From assembly GCF_040183065.1 (NCBI RefSeq), contig NC_091121.1, positions 66,872,787 to 66,936,786 on the forward strand: a DNA stretch of 64,000 nucleotides, in the 5' to 3' direction. The stretch is from Periplaneta americana. Lineage: Eukaryota; Arthropoda; Insecta; Blattodea; Blattidae. Every line of letters begins with the position of its first letter. The stretch's first letter is position 1. The notes beneath the pieces are model-generated. The model saw only the letters and a list, made by a program, of their open reading frames with translations. It was not told where the DNA came from and did not search any database. Shown in pieces: positions 11,935 through 23,916 of this stretch. The position numbers and the translations under genes were made by a program.

Positions 11935-12430
11935 CTATCTGAAGTTTTATGGACAAATGAAGCAAGATTTTGTAACAATGGAGTAGTGAATCGACATCCC
12001 CACTGGGTGCGAGAAATCAATCATCGACAAGTATGTGGTTCTAATGTATGATGTGAGATTTTGAGATTATTCCATAATGTATCTACAGTTTCTTCAGAAT
12101 TAACTGGTTGACTTAATGTTAGAACTACCTATTTAAAAGTCTCCAAATCTAATGCTCTTTCAGCAGGATAGTGTGCCAGCACACAATGAAGTAAAATAGT
12201 TATTTGTGAATAACTCAGCACGATCTCCAGACATGACACCATTATATTTCTTTTTGTGGGGACACTTAAAATCAAAGGCCTACAATATACAGTCAAAAAG
12301 CATAGAGCATCTGCAGATCAGGATTCTGGAGGCAAGCACACGTATTTCTTCCAAACTGCTGGGTAATGTCACAAGAATACACACAAAAAATCATTTTAAA
12401 GATATATTGCAAAAGAGGGGAAGCATTTGA
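11935..12430 (+). pseudogene. Dead mariner-like (IS630/Tc1-mariner) transposase
   Basis: Plus-strand pieces in shifting frames: WTNEARFCNNGVVNRHPHW (block around the first catalytic Asp), FQQDSVPAHN (second catalytic Asp), then ARSPDMTPLYFFLWGHLKSK and about 45 further C-terminal codons to a stop at 12430. The family normally has SPDLTPLDFFLWG; here the third acidic residue is Tyr (TPLYFFLW), and stops interrupt the middle. A repeat at 12556-12722 follows and may be part of the same element. Confidence 0.75.
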
Positions 12431-12555
12431 ATATTTGTAATGAAATTTACTTTTTCAAATATATTTTTTTCATGAAATAGCTAAAAATGCACATATAGCC
12501 TATTTAAATTGTTTTTTTTTTTTTTTTTTTACCGTAATGGCCTGAATATAACGGT

Positions 12556-12722
12556 ATGTTACTTCGTGATTATATGATCTGAATCAGGATTAAGAGTGCA
12601 ACAAATTTATGGAATGAAATATAGGGTGTCCCGTTAAAAAAAAACTAAGTGTTAGCTACTATGAATCCCCTACATAATTGCCAACTACTCCAAACGGTAG
12701 ACTTTGATCAACCTTATAACGT
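12556..12722. repeat. Dispersed repeat, inverted partner at 8.2 kb
   Basis: Inverted, diverged copy of 8219-8388: GAGTGCAACAAATTTATGGA, TATAGGGTGTCCCGTT, CTACTCCAAACGGTAGACTT. It lies 125 bp after the mariner-like remnant. Confidence 0.7.
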
Positions 12723-13304
12723 AAATATATATATGATTATTTTTTTATTTTTAACTATTTTTCGTAACTATTTTTAAATACACTAAAATACGCTAGTTAT
12801 ATGGGAGTTTTCCAAAGACTGTGGGACATTCTGAATAGCATTTAAACAAATCATAGGTACTGATTTTATTAAACAATAGTAGTTGTAGTTTATGATCATT
12901 GTAAAAATGAGTATGAATGAATTTAATTTGATTATGCATTATAACAATATCTGTGGCCTTACTCTGCTGATGTGAAATCACGATATACAGTAGACTCTCG
13001 TCAATTCAAATTCCAGTAAGTAGTTAAAAATTTTGGGTAATCCAACGGAGGAAGAAGACAAATTTAACGGAGATGTCAGTCTAAATCGTTAGACTGCGAT
13101 CATGCTTTGAAAAGTAAAGAAAAACGTTAAAAAAAATACCGGTACTCATAAGTTTAAACTTCCCATGAGGTTCGTTCGGATCAGCATTTTACAAATAGCT
13201 TTGAATAAATAATATATAATTAGCCACAACATATTGTTTGATAAGCACTACAGGATGTTAAATTACAATAAAAATAAGTACGTCTTAATATGCAGTACAT
13301 GACG

Positions 13305-13931
13305 CAGTGAGGGAAGTGAGGACAAAACCAGAGGCGGTATGCTACCACAAGATTTTCACCTGACATACTTCGATTTAAAAAAGGCATACCCTCTCCCTTA
13401 TAACATACAGAATATGATGTATACAATAAATTGTTTCGTGCAGTCAGTAATGCGAATCATTGAAGCTTACGCAACACATTAAATTTCTTAATAAAATAAT
13501 TTCAGTTATTTACTACATTATTTTGCAATGTCAATTGAGTCTTATCATTTAAAATAATGTTAATGCTTTAAAGTGCCTTACTTAATTATTAATAAAAAGT
13601 GCAACAACAACAAAATTACATAGTCACTAAAGTGGCAACAATGGCCACTACTAGCTACACACCACAGCATTCTATACTGAAATACTCTTGTGAGCATTCC
13701 AGGGGTTCACTTGTCAAATAAACGTTGAATTCAGTTCCAAAAGGCTGTGGTTTAGATTTACGAAACAAACAGATAGTACTCTTTGCTGTGAAGAAATGTA
13801 TAGACACATTTTTACGAATCACATTTTTTCAGTGACGGTATGTCATTTTTCACTAACGGTATGTTTTCTGTCCATAGAAAAACAAGTGGCGGTATTCCAT
13901 ACCGGCGCATACCGTCTCACTTCCCTCACTG
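13305..13931. mobile_element. hAT-like nonautonomous element
   Basis: The 627-bp element has inverted ends CAGTGAGGGAAGTGAG and CTCACTTCCCTCACTG, followed inward by GGCGGTATGC and its complement. The flanks share TACAT but give no clean 8-bp duplication. A second inverted pair (CAGTGACGGTATGTCATTTT near 13833) occurs inside. No coding sequence recognised. Confidence 0.7.
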
Positions 13932-15369
13932 TACATAAGAGTATATAACATGACTACATTGCTAATCCAAACAGGTCTGAGTCACAATTAGATCGAATTA
14001 GCGAAGTTCTACTGTACATTGTGATCATAATTACCGTCTCTCATAAGAAACTTCATGTAAATTACTAATGAATAAATCTGAAGATTCATACAACCGAGAC
14101 AAACTAAAGATAACTACAGATAGTCATCATTTAATGGCGGTCTCACTACACATTAGTCCAATCCTGTCAAAGTTATTGCTGAGAAAATGGAGGTCAATTA
14201 TTTTGTCCAAATCAACGATTAACCTCCAATGCAACAACAAAATAATGTTATGTCATCTATTAAAGGCATTATTAAGCTGGTATATGCCACTGTTCCACTC
14301 TTCCTACAACTAGATTACGTCAGGAACATTTACAACGCATTTTTCCAGGTTTTGTGGGATGTAATTAATGTAGGTAGTACTTTTAACGCTCTTCTTAAAT
14401 TACAGAGACTATTCAGGGAGAGTGAGAGGTTAGGCAATTAAGAGAGGAGAGGCAAAATGAGAATGACATGAATTATTTCGAAAAAACCTGTTCTATAGCA
14501 GTTTTATAATTCACTAATATTACACAATCTGCAGGTACGCAAACTGGCTCTGTGATGAGAAGAACCATGTTGTGTCTGAATTAAACGTAGATGGGCAACT
14601 TCACTGTTATACCGAATATCGGGTATAAAGTAAACTCAAAGTATGTCGTAAACAAGCTATTTAGCTTTGTTGTACACACGCTACTTAGCTGTTAATGGTT
14701 GCTAGTACATTTTCACTTTTTCTGCTTCAGTTACGTCTGAACAAACTTTCGCCACGTCTTTTTGTGCGAATTAGTTAACCAGCTAAATGCCAACTATTGT
14801 ATGAAGTAGAGGACAAAGTACGAGAACTAATTTTGATATTTATCATTAAACTCTGGATGTTAAATACATGTTCTATAATATTCTGGAACATCTGCAAAAC
14901 TGGTTGAAATACAGTACCGTAATTTGAATATTTAGGCTTCAACTTTTTTAACGTACCTAAATGTATGAAAATTAATGATATTTGTTCATTTAAGCAAGAA
15001 ACAGTTTTAAAATACAGGCACTTTGTTTTACGGTAATGTAATGTATTTGATGCTGATGTATGAAATGAAATAGGCGTGAGTTATGAAAATTATCGGGAGT
15101 GCAACAACAGTAAATTAGCAGTATGGTCTTAAAACGCGAGAGTTTTGTATTGTAATACTCACTACCCAATACTGCACATGCGTGCTATGAGAAACATAAG
15201 GAAACAAATTCAATATCCATAGCAAAGAGGGGAAACACACGACTTTCAACATTCAACGATATGAACACAAATGGAAGGTAATATACGTATCAAGAAGGTT
15301 GAGCAATTCTAGACCGGTAAGCGATCCACCTTATCAGCGCCCCTAGTGGATCTCCAATATTTCTGTTAC
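13932..15369. other. Intronic DNA without recognised features
   Basis: AT-rich; several short open frames (for example 14068-14441) with no domain or splice context I recognise. Confidence 0.45.
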
Positions 15370-15380
15370 AAAGAAAATGT

Positions 15381-15941
15381 ACCTCTGATTGAGGTTCTGG
15401 CTGATATGTATAGTCTTAGACAAAAAATGACAGCTGTCATATACTAAGTCACCTTTAGAAGACTTTGGTTGTTCCGTCAGAGCTTCGGTTTACACTTGAA
15501 GGAATTCTTATGCACGACTCCGCTCTGTTTTTTTTTTTTTTGTTTTATTTTGTTTGTTGCTTTTTATGTATGTTTATAGGTCAAGTATGAATAATCTATA
15601 ACGAAGATATATTCAAGGGGTAAAATAAACATACTGCCCGAAGTGAACTTAGATAAATTCACGCTACAGGATAACGGTCATTTTTCGTGTCTAAGACTGT
15701 ACATCTATTATCATTCAGGCAGTACATCTCACTTGACGATATGTCAGAGGAAGAACATTTGTATACATCTGAAGCCTGATTAGTGCAACATGTACCTAGT
15801 CGGCGATGTATGCAATGGAGGGGGAAAGGAACTGTCCATCCTACCCCATTATCTCCTGCTCTAGTTGTGTCATGAGTGGTGTCTTGTTGGTATCACTTGT
15901 GAGGTTCAGACCTGTCTTCAGACAGCTGACTAAAGAACAAC
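15381..15941 (+). repeat. SINE family C copy with insertion, 11-bp TSD
   Basis: Plus-strand SINE starting ACCTCTGATTGAGGTTCTGG and ending in an AACAACAA tail. It is flanked by the direct repeat AAAGAAAATGT (15370-15380 and 15942-15952). Two other copies lie at 23632-23916 and 42989-43190. A ~290-bp MITE interrupts it at 15411-15698. Confidence 0.85.
15411..15698. mobile_element. MITE inserted in SINE family C copy
   Basis: Inverted ends TAGTCTTAGACAAAAAATGA and TCATTTTTCGTGTCTAAGAC. Comparison with the uninterrupted SINE at 23632-23916 shows that this block is extra DNA. TGTA/GTA at both junctions suggests a TA- or TGTA-type duplication (Tc1/mariner-like). Confidence 0.7.
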
Positions 15942-15952
15942 AAAGAAAATGT

Positions 15953-17746
15953 TCCTCTTTACCTCTTCTACATTCCTGAGCCGCTGTATGCGATCTTCTG
16001 GCACAGCCTGTATGTTTAACTTTGGAATTACAATACACTGAAAATAGGTAGGCATACACTATTAAAACTCCACTGTCTCTTAACAATTTTTACGTAATAT
16101 AAAATTGTTTAATCCATTGTTTCTTGCATATTTTGTGTTAATTTTAACACTAAATAAATCATACGACTATTAAAAATTGTAGCAAGTCGATTCATGAAAA
16201 ATGAATTGCATTTTTATTTTCTTAATATACGTACAGCGCTTGGCCTTATTATAACACCAACTACAGAAATTGTGAAGTTGATTTACAGTTAAACCATTTG
16301 GTCTCTGTTTTGGGCTATAAAGATTTATCGAGTCAGTAGTATGTTATTCTACCGAACATTAATGTAGATTAGTGCAAAGGTTAAGGAAGAAGACGCACAA
16401 AAAATCCGTGTCATGAAAGTAACGCATATTTTCTCATACTTTTTTGTGCTTAGCAACAATTATTCAGTTCTTGTTTCCAAGTCCAACGATATTCCCGTTC
16501 ATAGTTTATTTTCTTGAACTCTCATTTATAAGCCACATAAAAGGAAATCATTTACTGCGAATAAAAAAAAACTTTACATTTTCTGCATTGCACATAAAAG
16601 GCATTTTGTTTATAATAAAATGTAAGTTTTTACTTCAATAATATACCTTTTGTGCGTTTTAAACAGACGCAATTAACTCTGAAGTAAATTTTTATGAACT
16701 CTTCGCATACTGCAATCGTACGTAATATTACTTTGCTATTTAAGAAAATCGGTATACTTAGAACTGATATAAAAATAGTTGGTTTCTAATACGCTGCTTG
16801 TGACAATGAAGTTAGGAGTCTCGAGTCTCGCTTTCCAGTACTTTGTAAGTGATGTTATTCTCTTCATGCACTGAATCACAGCTGCGTAGTTGTTCTTGGT
16901 TCATGAGAACTTAGTTGCTGCAAAGAACGCAGTTTGGTGAGGCGTACAATATGTTCAACCGAAGTAAATGCTTTGCAAGGCTAGTCATGACCAGTTGCCA
17001 GACTGAATAGTGCAACGGCAGTTTCCAGAGGGCATCGGAAATCAGCATTATTTATTTCGCTAAGAATTTTCCATACTTTGATTTTAACAGCTCCTTCGTC
17101 CTTTCTGTACTTACAAATAGAATTTGTTGTTGTTTTTATGTTTCTGGTGACTGAAAAATATGACGTTTCTTTTTCTTTTTAGAAGTTTGTTAGATATGCG
17201 TTTAGAAAAATGGATAGAAAGCTTATTATTGTAGCTACTTATCATAAGATTAGAATTTTTGCTTCTGAAGGAACTAACAGTATCATGCAATCTAACCGCC
17301 CAAGAAAAAAATATTGCATGGTCATTCACTAGCGAATATAAAAATGCCTTTTTTCTTTTTTGCACGATCGTGGTTTTTGTTGTACTTACAGCTAATGATG
17401 TTAGGCGTTGAAAGTTAAAATTCCCACAGAGAAACTTGTTGCTAGGGAAATCATTCTTCGTAAGATAAAAATATACTGAAATAGACCCATTACAGTGCAC
17501 TTATTGTTACTTAGTTACCATTACAATATAGTTTTGCGAAGTCTTTGGAATAATATTGAGCTCTAAATTTTCAATGAAAAATATTATTGTATTTGCAATT
17601 TTAAAAATATAATCGTTGTACTGTTTGCAAAGAGCATTACAAAATCTCGGAAATTGTTTTCAAACTTTTCCTCGATTTTGTAAAAAGCACTTCTCAACCT
17701 TGTATCGTAATATAGCTACTATTACAACCTAATGTGGAAACAGTAA
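15953..17746. other. Intronic DNA without recognised features
   Basis: AT-rich; the 129-codon minus-strand frame at 17111-17500 has no recognisable domain. Confidence 0.45.
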
Positions 17747-17756
17747 TTCTATTGTT

Positions 17757-17993
17757 TTTTTGGGTTATTTTACGACGCTCTACCAATTGCTGTGGTTATC
17801 TAGCGTCTGAATGACATGAGGGTGATAATGCCGGCAAAATGAGTCCGGGCTCCAGCGCCGAAAGTTACCCAGCATTTGTTATTAATGGGTGAGGGAAGCC
17901 CCCCCCCCAAAAAAAAAAAAACAACCAGGATTCCAACCCGGACCCGCTCGTTTCGCGGTAAGGCAGGCTAACCGTTACTCCACAGTGGTGAAC
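17757..17993 (-). repeat. SINE family B copy with TSD
   Basis: Minus-strand SINE: on the plus strand the tail GGGTTATTTTACGACGCTC, then GGTTATCTAGCGTCTGAATG, CGAAAGTTACCCAGCATTTG and the 5' end AACCGTTACTCCACAGTGG. It is flanked by TTCTATTGTT at 17747-17756 and 17994-18003. The 5' region (GGATTCCAACCCGGACCCGC) looks like a B-box-bearing tRNA-derived head. Confidence 0.85.
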
Positions 17994-19040
17994 TTCTATT
18001 GTTAGTTAGGGCCTATTCAGGAGATGAGAAGAATGTGACCTTAATTGTCTGCCGATTATTATAGACATCGCTCAATAGCAAGGTTTATTGCTCATACCGA
18101 AAACATTACAGTAAGCGTAAGGAAATTGAACGAGATACTAATTATTTTAATAAATAACCACTAATAATTGCTTAATATAGTACGATTTGTAATTAATAAC
18201 TGAACTTTTCACTTCCAAAGCACAAAAGCAATCACCAGCAACTGATGAAGTCTGTATATTTTTCAATGAATAGTATCGCTAATGCGTCACATATATGCAT
18301 TCGTATCACTAACGTACTTCTCCCTGTCACTTCATCTCCCGCTTTTCACCTCGTGAGTAATAAACAATATAATATTATTTATTAGCGACCTAATCTGATC
18401 ATGTGGTCTTATCTAATTTTCATACTAAAATCAGATTAGAAAAATTCTAGTATAAATAAACAGGCTCAGCTTGTGACGAAGCATGACCATGTTTATCTTA
18501 TACAGGGTGATTCACGAGGATTTACCGCCACTTACGGAGGTTATTTCCGAAGACATTCTAAGCAAAAAATTGTCATATAAACATGTGTCCTAATCTCAAT
18601 ATTTTTAGAGTTACATTAATTTGAAGTTATTAGTAAAATACCCTTTTTCTTCAGTTTTAAGGGTAAAAAGGTATTACAAATAGAGAATGAACTATTCAGA
18701 AGTATCATTACTTTAATTGACTAGTTTAATGAAGTTAAAAATGTATTGTTAATTGCTTTGTATAGCTTTTGTTTTTCAATTTCTAACTAAAATTACATTA
18801 TTCTTACGCACTTATCACAAAAATTGTTACAAATCATACGACTTTAGGAACTTGATTCTCTATAGTTTAATTATGCATCCTAGAGTACACTTAGCGGCAA
18901 AAAGAATGGGCCGACTCTTGGTCGATAGAAATGCTAAGTTCTATCGCGCGGTTCACTCGTGTAAACGTAACCCAGTGCAAGGCATTGCTGTGGTGTCTCT
19001 TCATTGAAAGTCGTCCGTCTATAATGTAATAAACCTTACG

Positions 19041-19111
19041 AGCAGTGTGTGGCCCAGTGGTAAGAAGTCTGACATCTCTGCCAGAGGTTGTGAGTTCGTC
19101 TCCTGGTACGG
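19041..19111 (+). other. tRNA-like module inside the Tc1 element
   Basis: AGCAGTGTGTGGCCCAGTGG followed by TAAGAAGTCTGAC matches a type-2 promoter A box, and GTTGTGAGTTCGTCTCC resembles a B box with the right spacing. A run of T residues follows at about 19118-19131, as at a Pol III terminator. It is too diverged to call a functional tRNA. Confidence 0.45.
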
Positions 19112-19384
19112 TAAAATTATTATTTTTTTTTTATTTTAACTTTTACTTAATTTATTAGTTTAAATGTGAAATGGCATTTGTTAACAAACTTCGTTATGCC
19201 TGCCTTTTAAAACTATTAATGCCCATCACCTGTGGGCTATTAATAGGTGAGACCTGGTCTTTATAAACAAAAATACTTGTTTCACATCCTAAAAAACGGA
19301 CGCATATCAAACATAAATAAATAATTAAATTAACAAAAACAAACAATTTGTTAATATATTAACAAAACAAGGCTGTGGTGGGGA

Positions 19385-20176
19385 CTAGTATCTCTTCCAC
19401 AAACTACCTGCGTCAACATCTGCCCTCATTCTGCGCGGCATGGAGTCCACAAGATTATGGAACAGGTCTAAATTCTTGGCCATCTTCTCCCACGCATCTA
19501 GAACTCTGTCCCACAATTTCTCAGGTGTCCGAACGGGTGGTTGTTCTGCAGGATCCTTTTGACTGCAGCCCACAAATTTTGAAACGGATTCATATCTGGT
19601 GAATTTGGAGGCCAGTCGACTGGGTCGAAATCACGCCTCCTCGTAAACCATCTTTGAATCCGGTTGGCGGTGTGTATCGGATGATTATCCTGCTGGAAGA
19701 AAAGTGTTCCTTCTGGATATAGTTTTCGGGCGGAAGGGATCATTACATTTGCCAAAATGTGTTCGTAGACTTCTGCCGTTAACAGACCGTGGATGCGTTC
19801 CAGAAGTCCTGCCCCATCGTATGACAGCCACACCCAACACGCGACCCTCACGCGAAGCGTATCGGTGGTGATTCATACAATAAACTAGGGCAGTACTATC
19901 ACTGCTATTGGAGACAATTACCTCGTCGGAGAAAATGACATTTCTCCAATCGAAGTCCTGTCGGAGAGTGCATACACAGAATAACCTATGTGAATCAGGG
20001 CAATGAGTTATTGTTTCTGTGCTATCTTCAAGCGTAATGACGAGACAGAACGTTATATTAACAGATAGCAGTATTGCTTGAAAGGGAGAGGGAGGTTTAT
20101 TATTTATTAGAGTTTGGGCATATTCTAAGAGATATCGCCACATAATTATAGCTTTGCGAGACACATATAATGACAA
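19385..20176 (-). pseudogene. Frameshifted Tc1-family transposase
   Basis: Cut-and-paste DDE transposase spread over at least three frames. The first block (about 20000-19830) reads DFDWRNVIFSDEVIVSN, with the first catalytic Asp in FSDE. The second (19851-19498) reads CWVWLSYDGAGLLERIHG, then FFQQDNHPIHTANRIQRWF (second Asp), then WPPNSPDMNPFQNLWAAVKR. The family has NP-I-E-NLW at that place; here the catalytic Glu is Gln. The C-terminus shifts to another frame (LDAWEKMAKNLDLFHNLVDS, ending SLWKRY and a stop at 19385). The N-terminal DNA-binding half is not clear. The copy cannot be active. Confidence 0.85.
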
Positions 20177-20199
20177 TTTTGTAATAAAAAAATGAAGAT

Positions 20200-20276
20200 T
20201 GGGGGAGATTCGAACCTTGAGCTACTACTACTAACTTATTCAACATACCAATGCCGTAACAACTTACGCTACTGTA
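20200..20276 (-). other. Second tRNA-like module inside the Tc1 element
   Basis: Minus strand: GTAGCGTAAGTTGTTACGG, then GTAGCTCAAGGTTCGAATCT and CCCCC, giving A-box-like and good B-box sequences about 40 bp apart. A T-run (A on the plus strand) follows toward 20185. It differs in sequence from the 19041 module and faces it across the transposase. Confidence 0.45.
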
Positions 20277-21542
20277 ACTGTTTATATAGGTTCGGCATAA
20301 TACATGGTTTTCCTGTTCATATTCGCTCCGGTTGATTTTGTATTTATCAATTTTATTATTATATCACTCTTCAAGGGCCCTGATGTATCTAGAATCAACC
20401 CGCCATTCGATTTTGTTACATATTTTAGCCTCTTAAACAAAATACAGCAAATTTAAATGATTTAATTATGTGTTACCTAGTGAACTACAGTGTTGACGAG
20501 ACGAGCATGCGCAATGTATGTCTCTGGAACTTAGAAATTGTCGGCCGGCCCATTCTTTTTGCCGCTAAGTGTACAGTCTTAAAGAATTTACAAGAGTGGC
20601 GTGATTTGTAACAACTGTTGTGATAAATGCGTAAGAAAATGTAATTTTGTAGTTAAAAATCGAAGAAAAATTCTGTACGAAGCAACTATGGAATTCACAA
20701 CACATTTCTAGCTTCAGAATATTAGCTAATTAAAGAAACGATACTCTTGAATAGTTCATTCTTTATCTGTAATATTATTTACCCTTAAAACTAAAAAATA
20801 ATGGTATTTTACAAACAACTTCAAATTAGTGTAATTCTGAAAATATTGAGATTAGGACAAATGTTCATATGACATTTTTTGCTCAGAATGTCTTCGGAAA
20901 TAAGCTCCGTAAGGGATGCCAAATCCTCGTGAATCATCTTGTATGTTTACGATGGTCAGGCGATCAATTATTATGAGTTCCAGAGCCTGTATCACATCAG
21001 GAGGACCAGACTTTGAACGAAATCTGCAGTAATTTGTTTTTATTAGATGATTGTGCAACTGCGTCCTAGTGCTAATTTTTGCTTTTGTATATACAATTTT
21101 AGAGTATTAATTTGGTTTTTGTTAACTAATTATGGCTTGTTAAAATTATAAATTAGACTTGTACTACAAGTAAAATTAGAAGTAAAGTAAGAAAGCGTAA
21201 GTAGTTCGCAAATAAAAATAATGAACACTCCGTATCTTGTGAATAATTGGTTTCTGACCATTGTTTTCTTATCTCAAATTGTTTATTTGCATGTCCTCTA
21301 CAACTCCTGGAAGTTTGTCAGCTGAATTTAAATTCATCCTGTATATGAATTTTTTTTTAAGTGCATCAGTCAATTGACGTAAATTTTAGGAAACCGAAAA
21401 AAAAAAAAACATATTAAGAGGTTTAAAAAATCATTCTTATATTTTTTTCTGCTTTTTAATAATGTACGTGATGCTCTGAGAATAACCTGAATGATTTTAT
21501 GAATTTTCTTAATTTCCATGTGATGCAAACTAGTGACTTTCA

Positions 21543-21661
21543 ATATATATATATATATATATATATATAACATCGTCGACCAGGAAGACCGTTAAGAAGA
21601 CTGCTAGATGGGGCCGAAACAGGTCTACAGAGGCCTAATTCGTGAAGGAAGATGATGATGA

Positions 21662-21722
<61 letters not shown>
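21543..21722. repeat. (TA)n tracts flanking a retroelement tail
   Basis: (TA)n at about 21543-21570 and 21664-21721. Between them, about 21572-21660 reads AGACTGCTAGATGGGGCCGA, AACAGGTCTACAGAGGCCTA and ATTCGTGAAGGA, ending in (ATG)n. This looks like the 3' tail of a non-LTR retroelement (translation resembles the GRPRRR-type C-terminal end). Confidence 0.7.
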
Positions 21723-21726
<4 letters not shown>

Positions 21727-21890
21727 GAGAGAGAGAGCATCATCATCATCATGAACTTCGTCGTAGATCATGATATCTGTGACGGCATTCTAAGAAAGAT
21801 GGTCTTGAGATTCATACTATATACATATAATTAAATAAGTAAGACAATTTATTAATGTAAAATGTTTCATAAGACTATATTAATTTGTAT

Positions 21891-22119
21891 ATATGAAGAC
21901 ATTATTACAAAAACAACCCTTGTCAAAATTGCTATTTTTCAGAAGATCAATAAAAAAAATAAAAGAATAACACGTGTCAGCTATTCCCGTTCAACTGGTG
22001 TTTTATCCTTGTGATGGGCCTTTTTGAAGTCTATAAACATTTAAAATAGTAGCAAATATGTCCTTAACTCAATTTCATTAAAAATGACTAGGGCTGTTTT
22101 TGTAATAATGTCTTCATAT
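21891..22119. mobile_element. Tc1/mariner-like MITE
   Basis: Inverted ends ATATGAAGACATTATTACAA and TTGTAATAATGTCTTCATAT, continuing inward through AAACARCCCTWGTCA. The arms are about 35-40 bp around an A-rich centre; TA-rich flanks fit a TA target. No coding sequence. Confidence 0.75.
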
Positions 22120-22199
22120 GTAATAGTAACCATACAATTTTTTTCAGCTGTATGTCCGCTTCAGTGGTCTTCCTGTTACCACTAAATGCGAGATTTGCA

Positions 22200-22750
22200 G
22201 GTAAAGGATTTTTTTTAGGGAAGATAAAAGTCCTTAGCGTCACTTTTTTTTCGGAAAGAAGTAAAGATGGGTGAACCTGTTCGTAAATTTACGGCACGTG
22301 AAAAACTGTCCCTGACAAAGGGCTTCATGCAAAATTTACCGGCCATCTCTCTTCTCAAAGTTCGAAGGTAACTCAAGTGCGTGCAAGTTTGGTCATGCTC
22401 CATCCGTAATGCATATCATTATTTGCTGTACATCACTTGAAGTTTGAAATTCATGTCTGCAATTTTGGAATTTGTGGAAATATTTTAGCCTTTCTCTACA
22501 AGGACAAAAGTTGTTGGAACATGACATAACTTTAAAAAGACAAAAATCCTTAACATCACTTCCTTCGAAGGAGAAATAAATTTACAGCATGTAGAAGAAC
22601 TGCCCCGGTTGAGGAATCCAAGTAAAATTTGCCGGTCATTTCTTTCCTACCTCAAAATTTGGAGACAGAACAATGAGGCCTCTTATCAGTGACCTACGTA
22701 AGTGTGCGTGGGTGGGCAAGCTCCAGACGTAATTCATATCGTCAGTTGTA
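22200..22750. repeat. Diverged ~330-bp direct duplication
   Basis: Motifs of 22200-22430 (AAAGTCCTTAGCGTCACTTT, AATTTACCGGCCATCTCTCT) recur in the same order at 22545-22745 (ATCCTTAACATCACTTCC, AAATTTGCCGGTCATTTCTT). A third fragment sits at about 23290-23370 (CAATTTTGGAACTGGTGGAA, GGAAATATTTTAG) resembling 22455-22520. Origin unknown. Confidence 0.55.
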
Positions 22751-23280
22751 CAGAGAGGAGCATTTATCGAGATCCGAGGTAGCGGCTAAGGTAAGGCTGG
22801 GTATTAGTGCGAGACGTGGGCGCACACACACGGGCACATTATATCACATCTTTACTGTCTACGTATCTGTTGTTACCAACAATCAACATTTTCAATTATA
22901 AACAGCTGTATCACAACTTCTCAAATTGTGACATACGGGTAGGCCTACTGTTGATTATGTTTATTACGCGACTTAGTGGGCTAGTGTGTTAAAGAAAAAT
23001 TCATGTTTTTCAGTGCTGTGGCATCTGAACCAGGTCGTGAATGGGAACCAGGTTGTGAAAGTGAATAACAATTTCATAAAAAGATGTGACTACTGTATTC
23101 CAGCGCATGGAAGATATTTTGAGCAAGGAATATGTGCTTGGTAAGTACAAATTCTAGATCTCACTGTAAGTGTTGTATTAATGCGAAGATATGAGCTAGC
23201 GTCTCGCGGTAATCAAGCTAAGTTCGCTCGGCGAAAACTGGCACCGTCTATCTCAGGATCACGATAAATGCTCCTCACTG
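22751..23280. mobile_element. TA-flanked inverted-repeat element
   Basis: The 530-bp element has ends CAGAGAGGAGCATTTATCGA and CACGATAAATGCTCCTCACTG (first 20 bases from the inside given), flanked by TA on both sides. No transposase. It lies between pieces of the 22.2-kb duplicated repeat, which it probably split. Confidence 0.65.
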
Positions 23281-23631
23281 TATATCCCATAAGCTTGGAA
23301 TTCATGAGTACAATTTTGGAACTGGTGGAAATATTTTAGTTTTTCTCTACACGGAGAGAAGTTGTTGGCACAAGTCCGACTTTTATTGTAATATTCTCGC
23401 ATCACTCCTTGAAATCCTGAACGCTTCCATGAGAAGACGAGAAAAATCAATGCACAAATAGGTTAAACACCGTATTAACCTATATTACTTCACACAAACA
23501 ATTAACATCAAATGAAAATTTTCTGTCATAAAATTTAATGTAACGTGGTAGAAGATATGTTTTTCTCATACATTATTTATGTAAATATACCAAAACCTTA
23601 ATTTTTATTATAGTGTATTACATCATAGTGG

Positions 23632-23916
23632 TGCCTTTGATTGAGGCTCTGACTGATATGTACGATACATTTATTATCAGGCAGTACATCTCATTTGACG
23701 ATATGTGTCAGAGGAAGAACAATTGTGTGTATGCATCTGAAGTCTGATTAGTGTAATATGTAGCTAGTCGGCAAAGTATGCAATGAAGGAGGAAAGGAAC
23801 TGGCCACCCTACTCCATTATCTCTTGGCCTAGTTGCCTCATAAGTGGTGCCTTTTGGTACCGGTATCACTTATGAGGATCAGACCTGTCTTCGGACAGTT
23901 AACTAAACAACAACAA
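23632..23916 (+). repeat. SINE family C copy, perfect 11-bp TSD
   Basis: An uninterrupted 285-bp copy: TGCCTTTGATTGAGGCTCTG at the head and (AAC)n at the tail. It is flanked by CATCATAGTGG at 23621-23631 and 23917-23927. Best reference copy of the family in the window. Confidence 0.88.

Larger units (their letters stand above)
18503..20941. mobile_element. Tc1-like transposon with ~400-bp inverted ends
   Basis: The 2439-bp element begins CAGGGTGATTCACGAGGATT and ends AATCCTCGTGAATCATCTTG. It is flanked by TA on both sides (18501-18502, 20942-20943). The arms pair over about 18503-18914 and 20540-20941, to a shared core near GGCAAAAAGAATGGGCCGAC. The interior holds a minus-strand Tc1-type transposase pseudogene and two tRNA-like modules. 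The arms are diverged, so the insertion is old. Confidence 0.9.

Noticed and set aside
21540-21834. Open frames rich in Tyr-Ile repeats
   Set aside because: Translation of (TA)n microsatellites.
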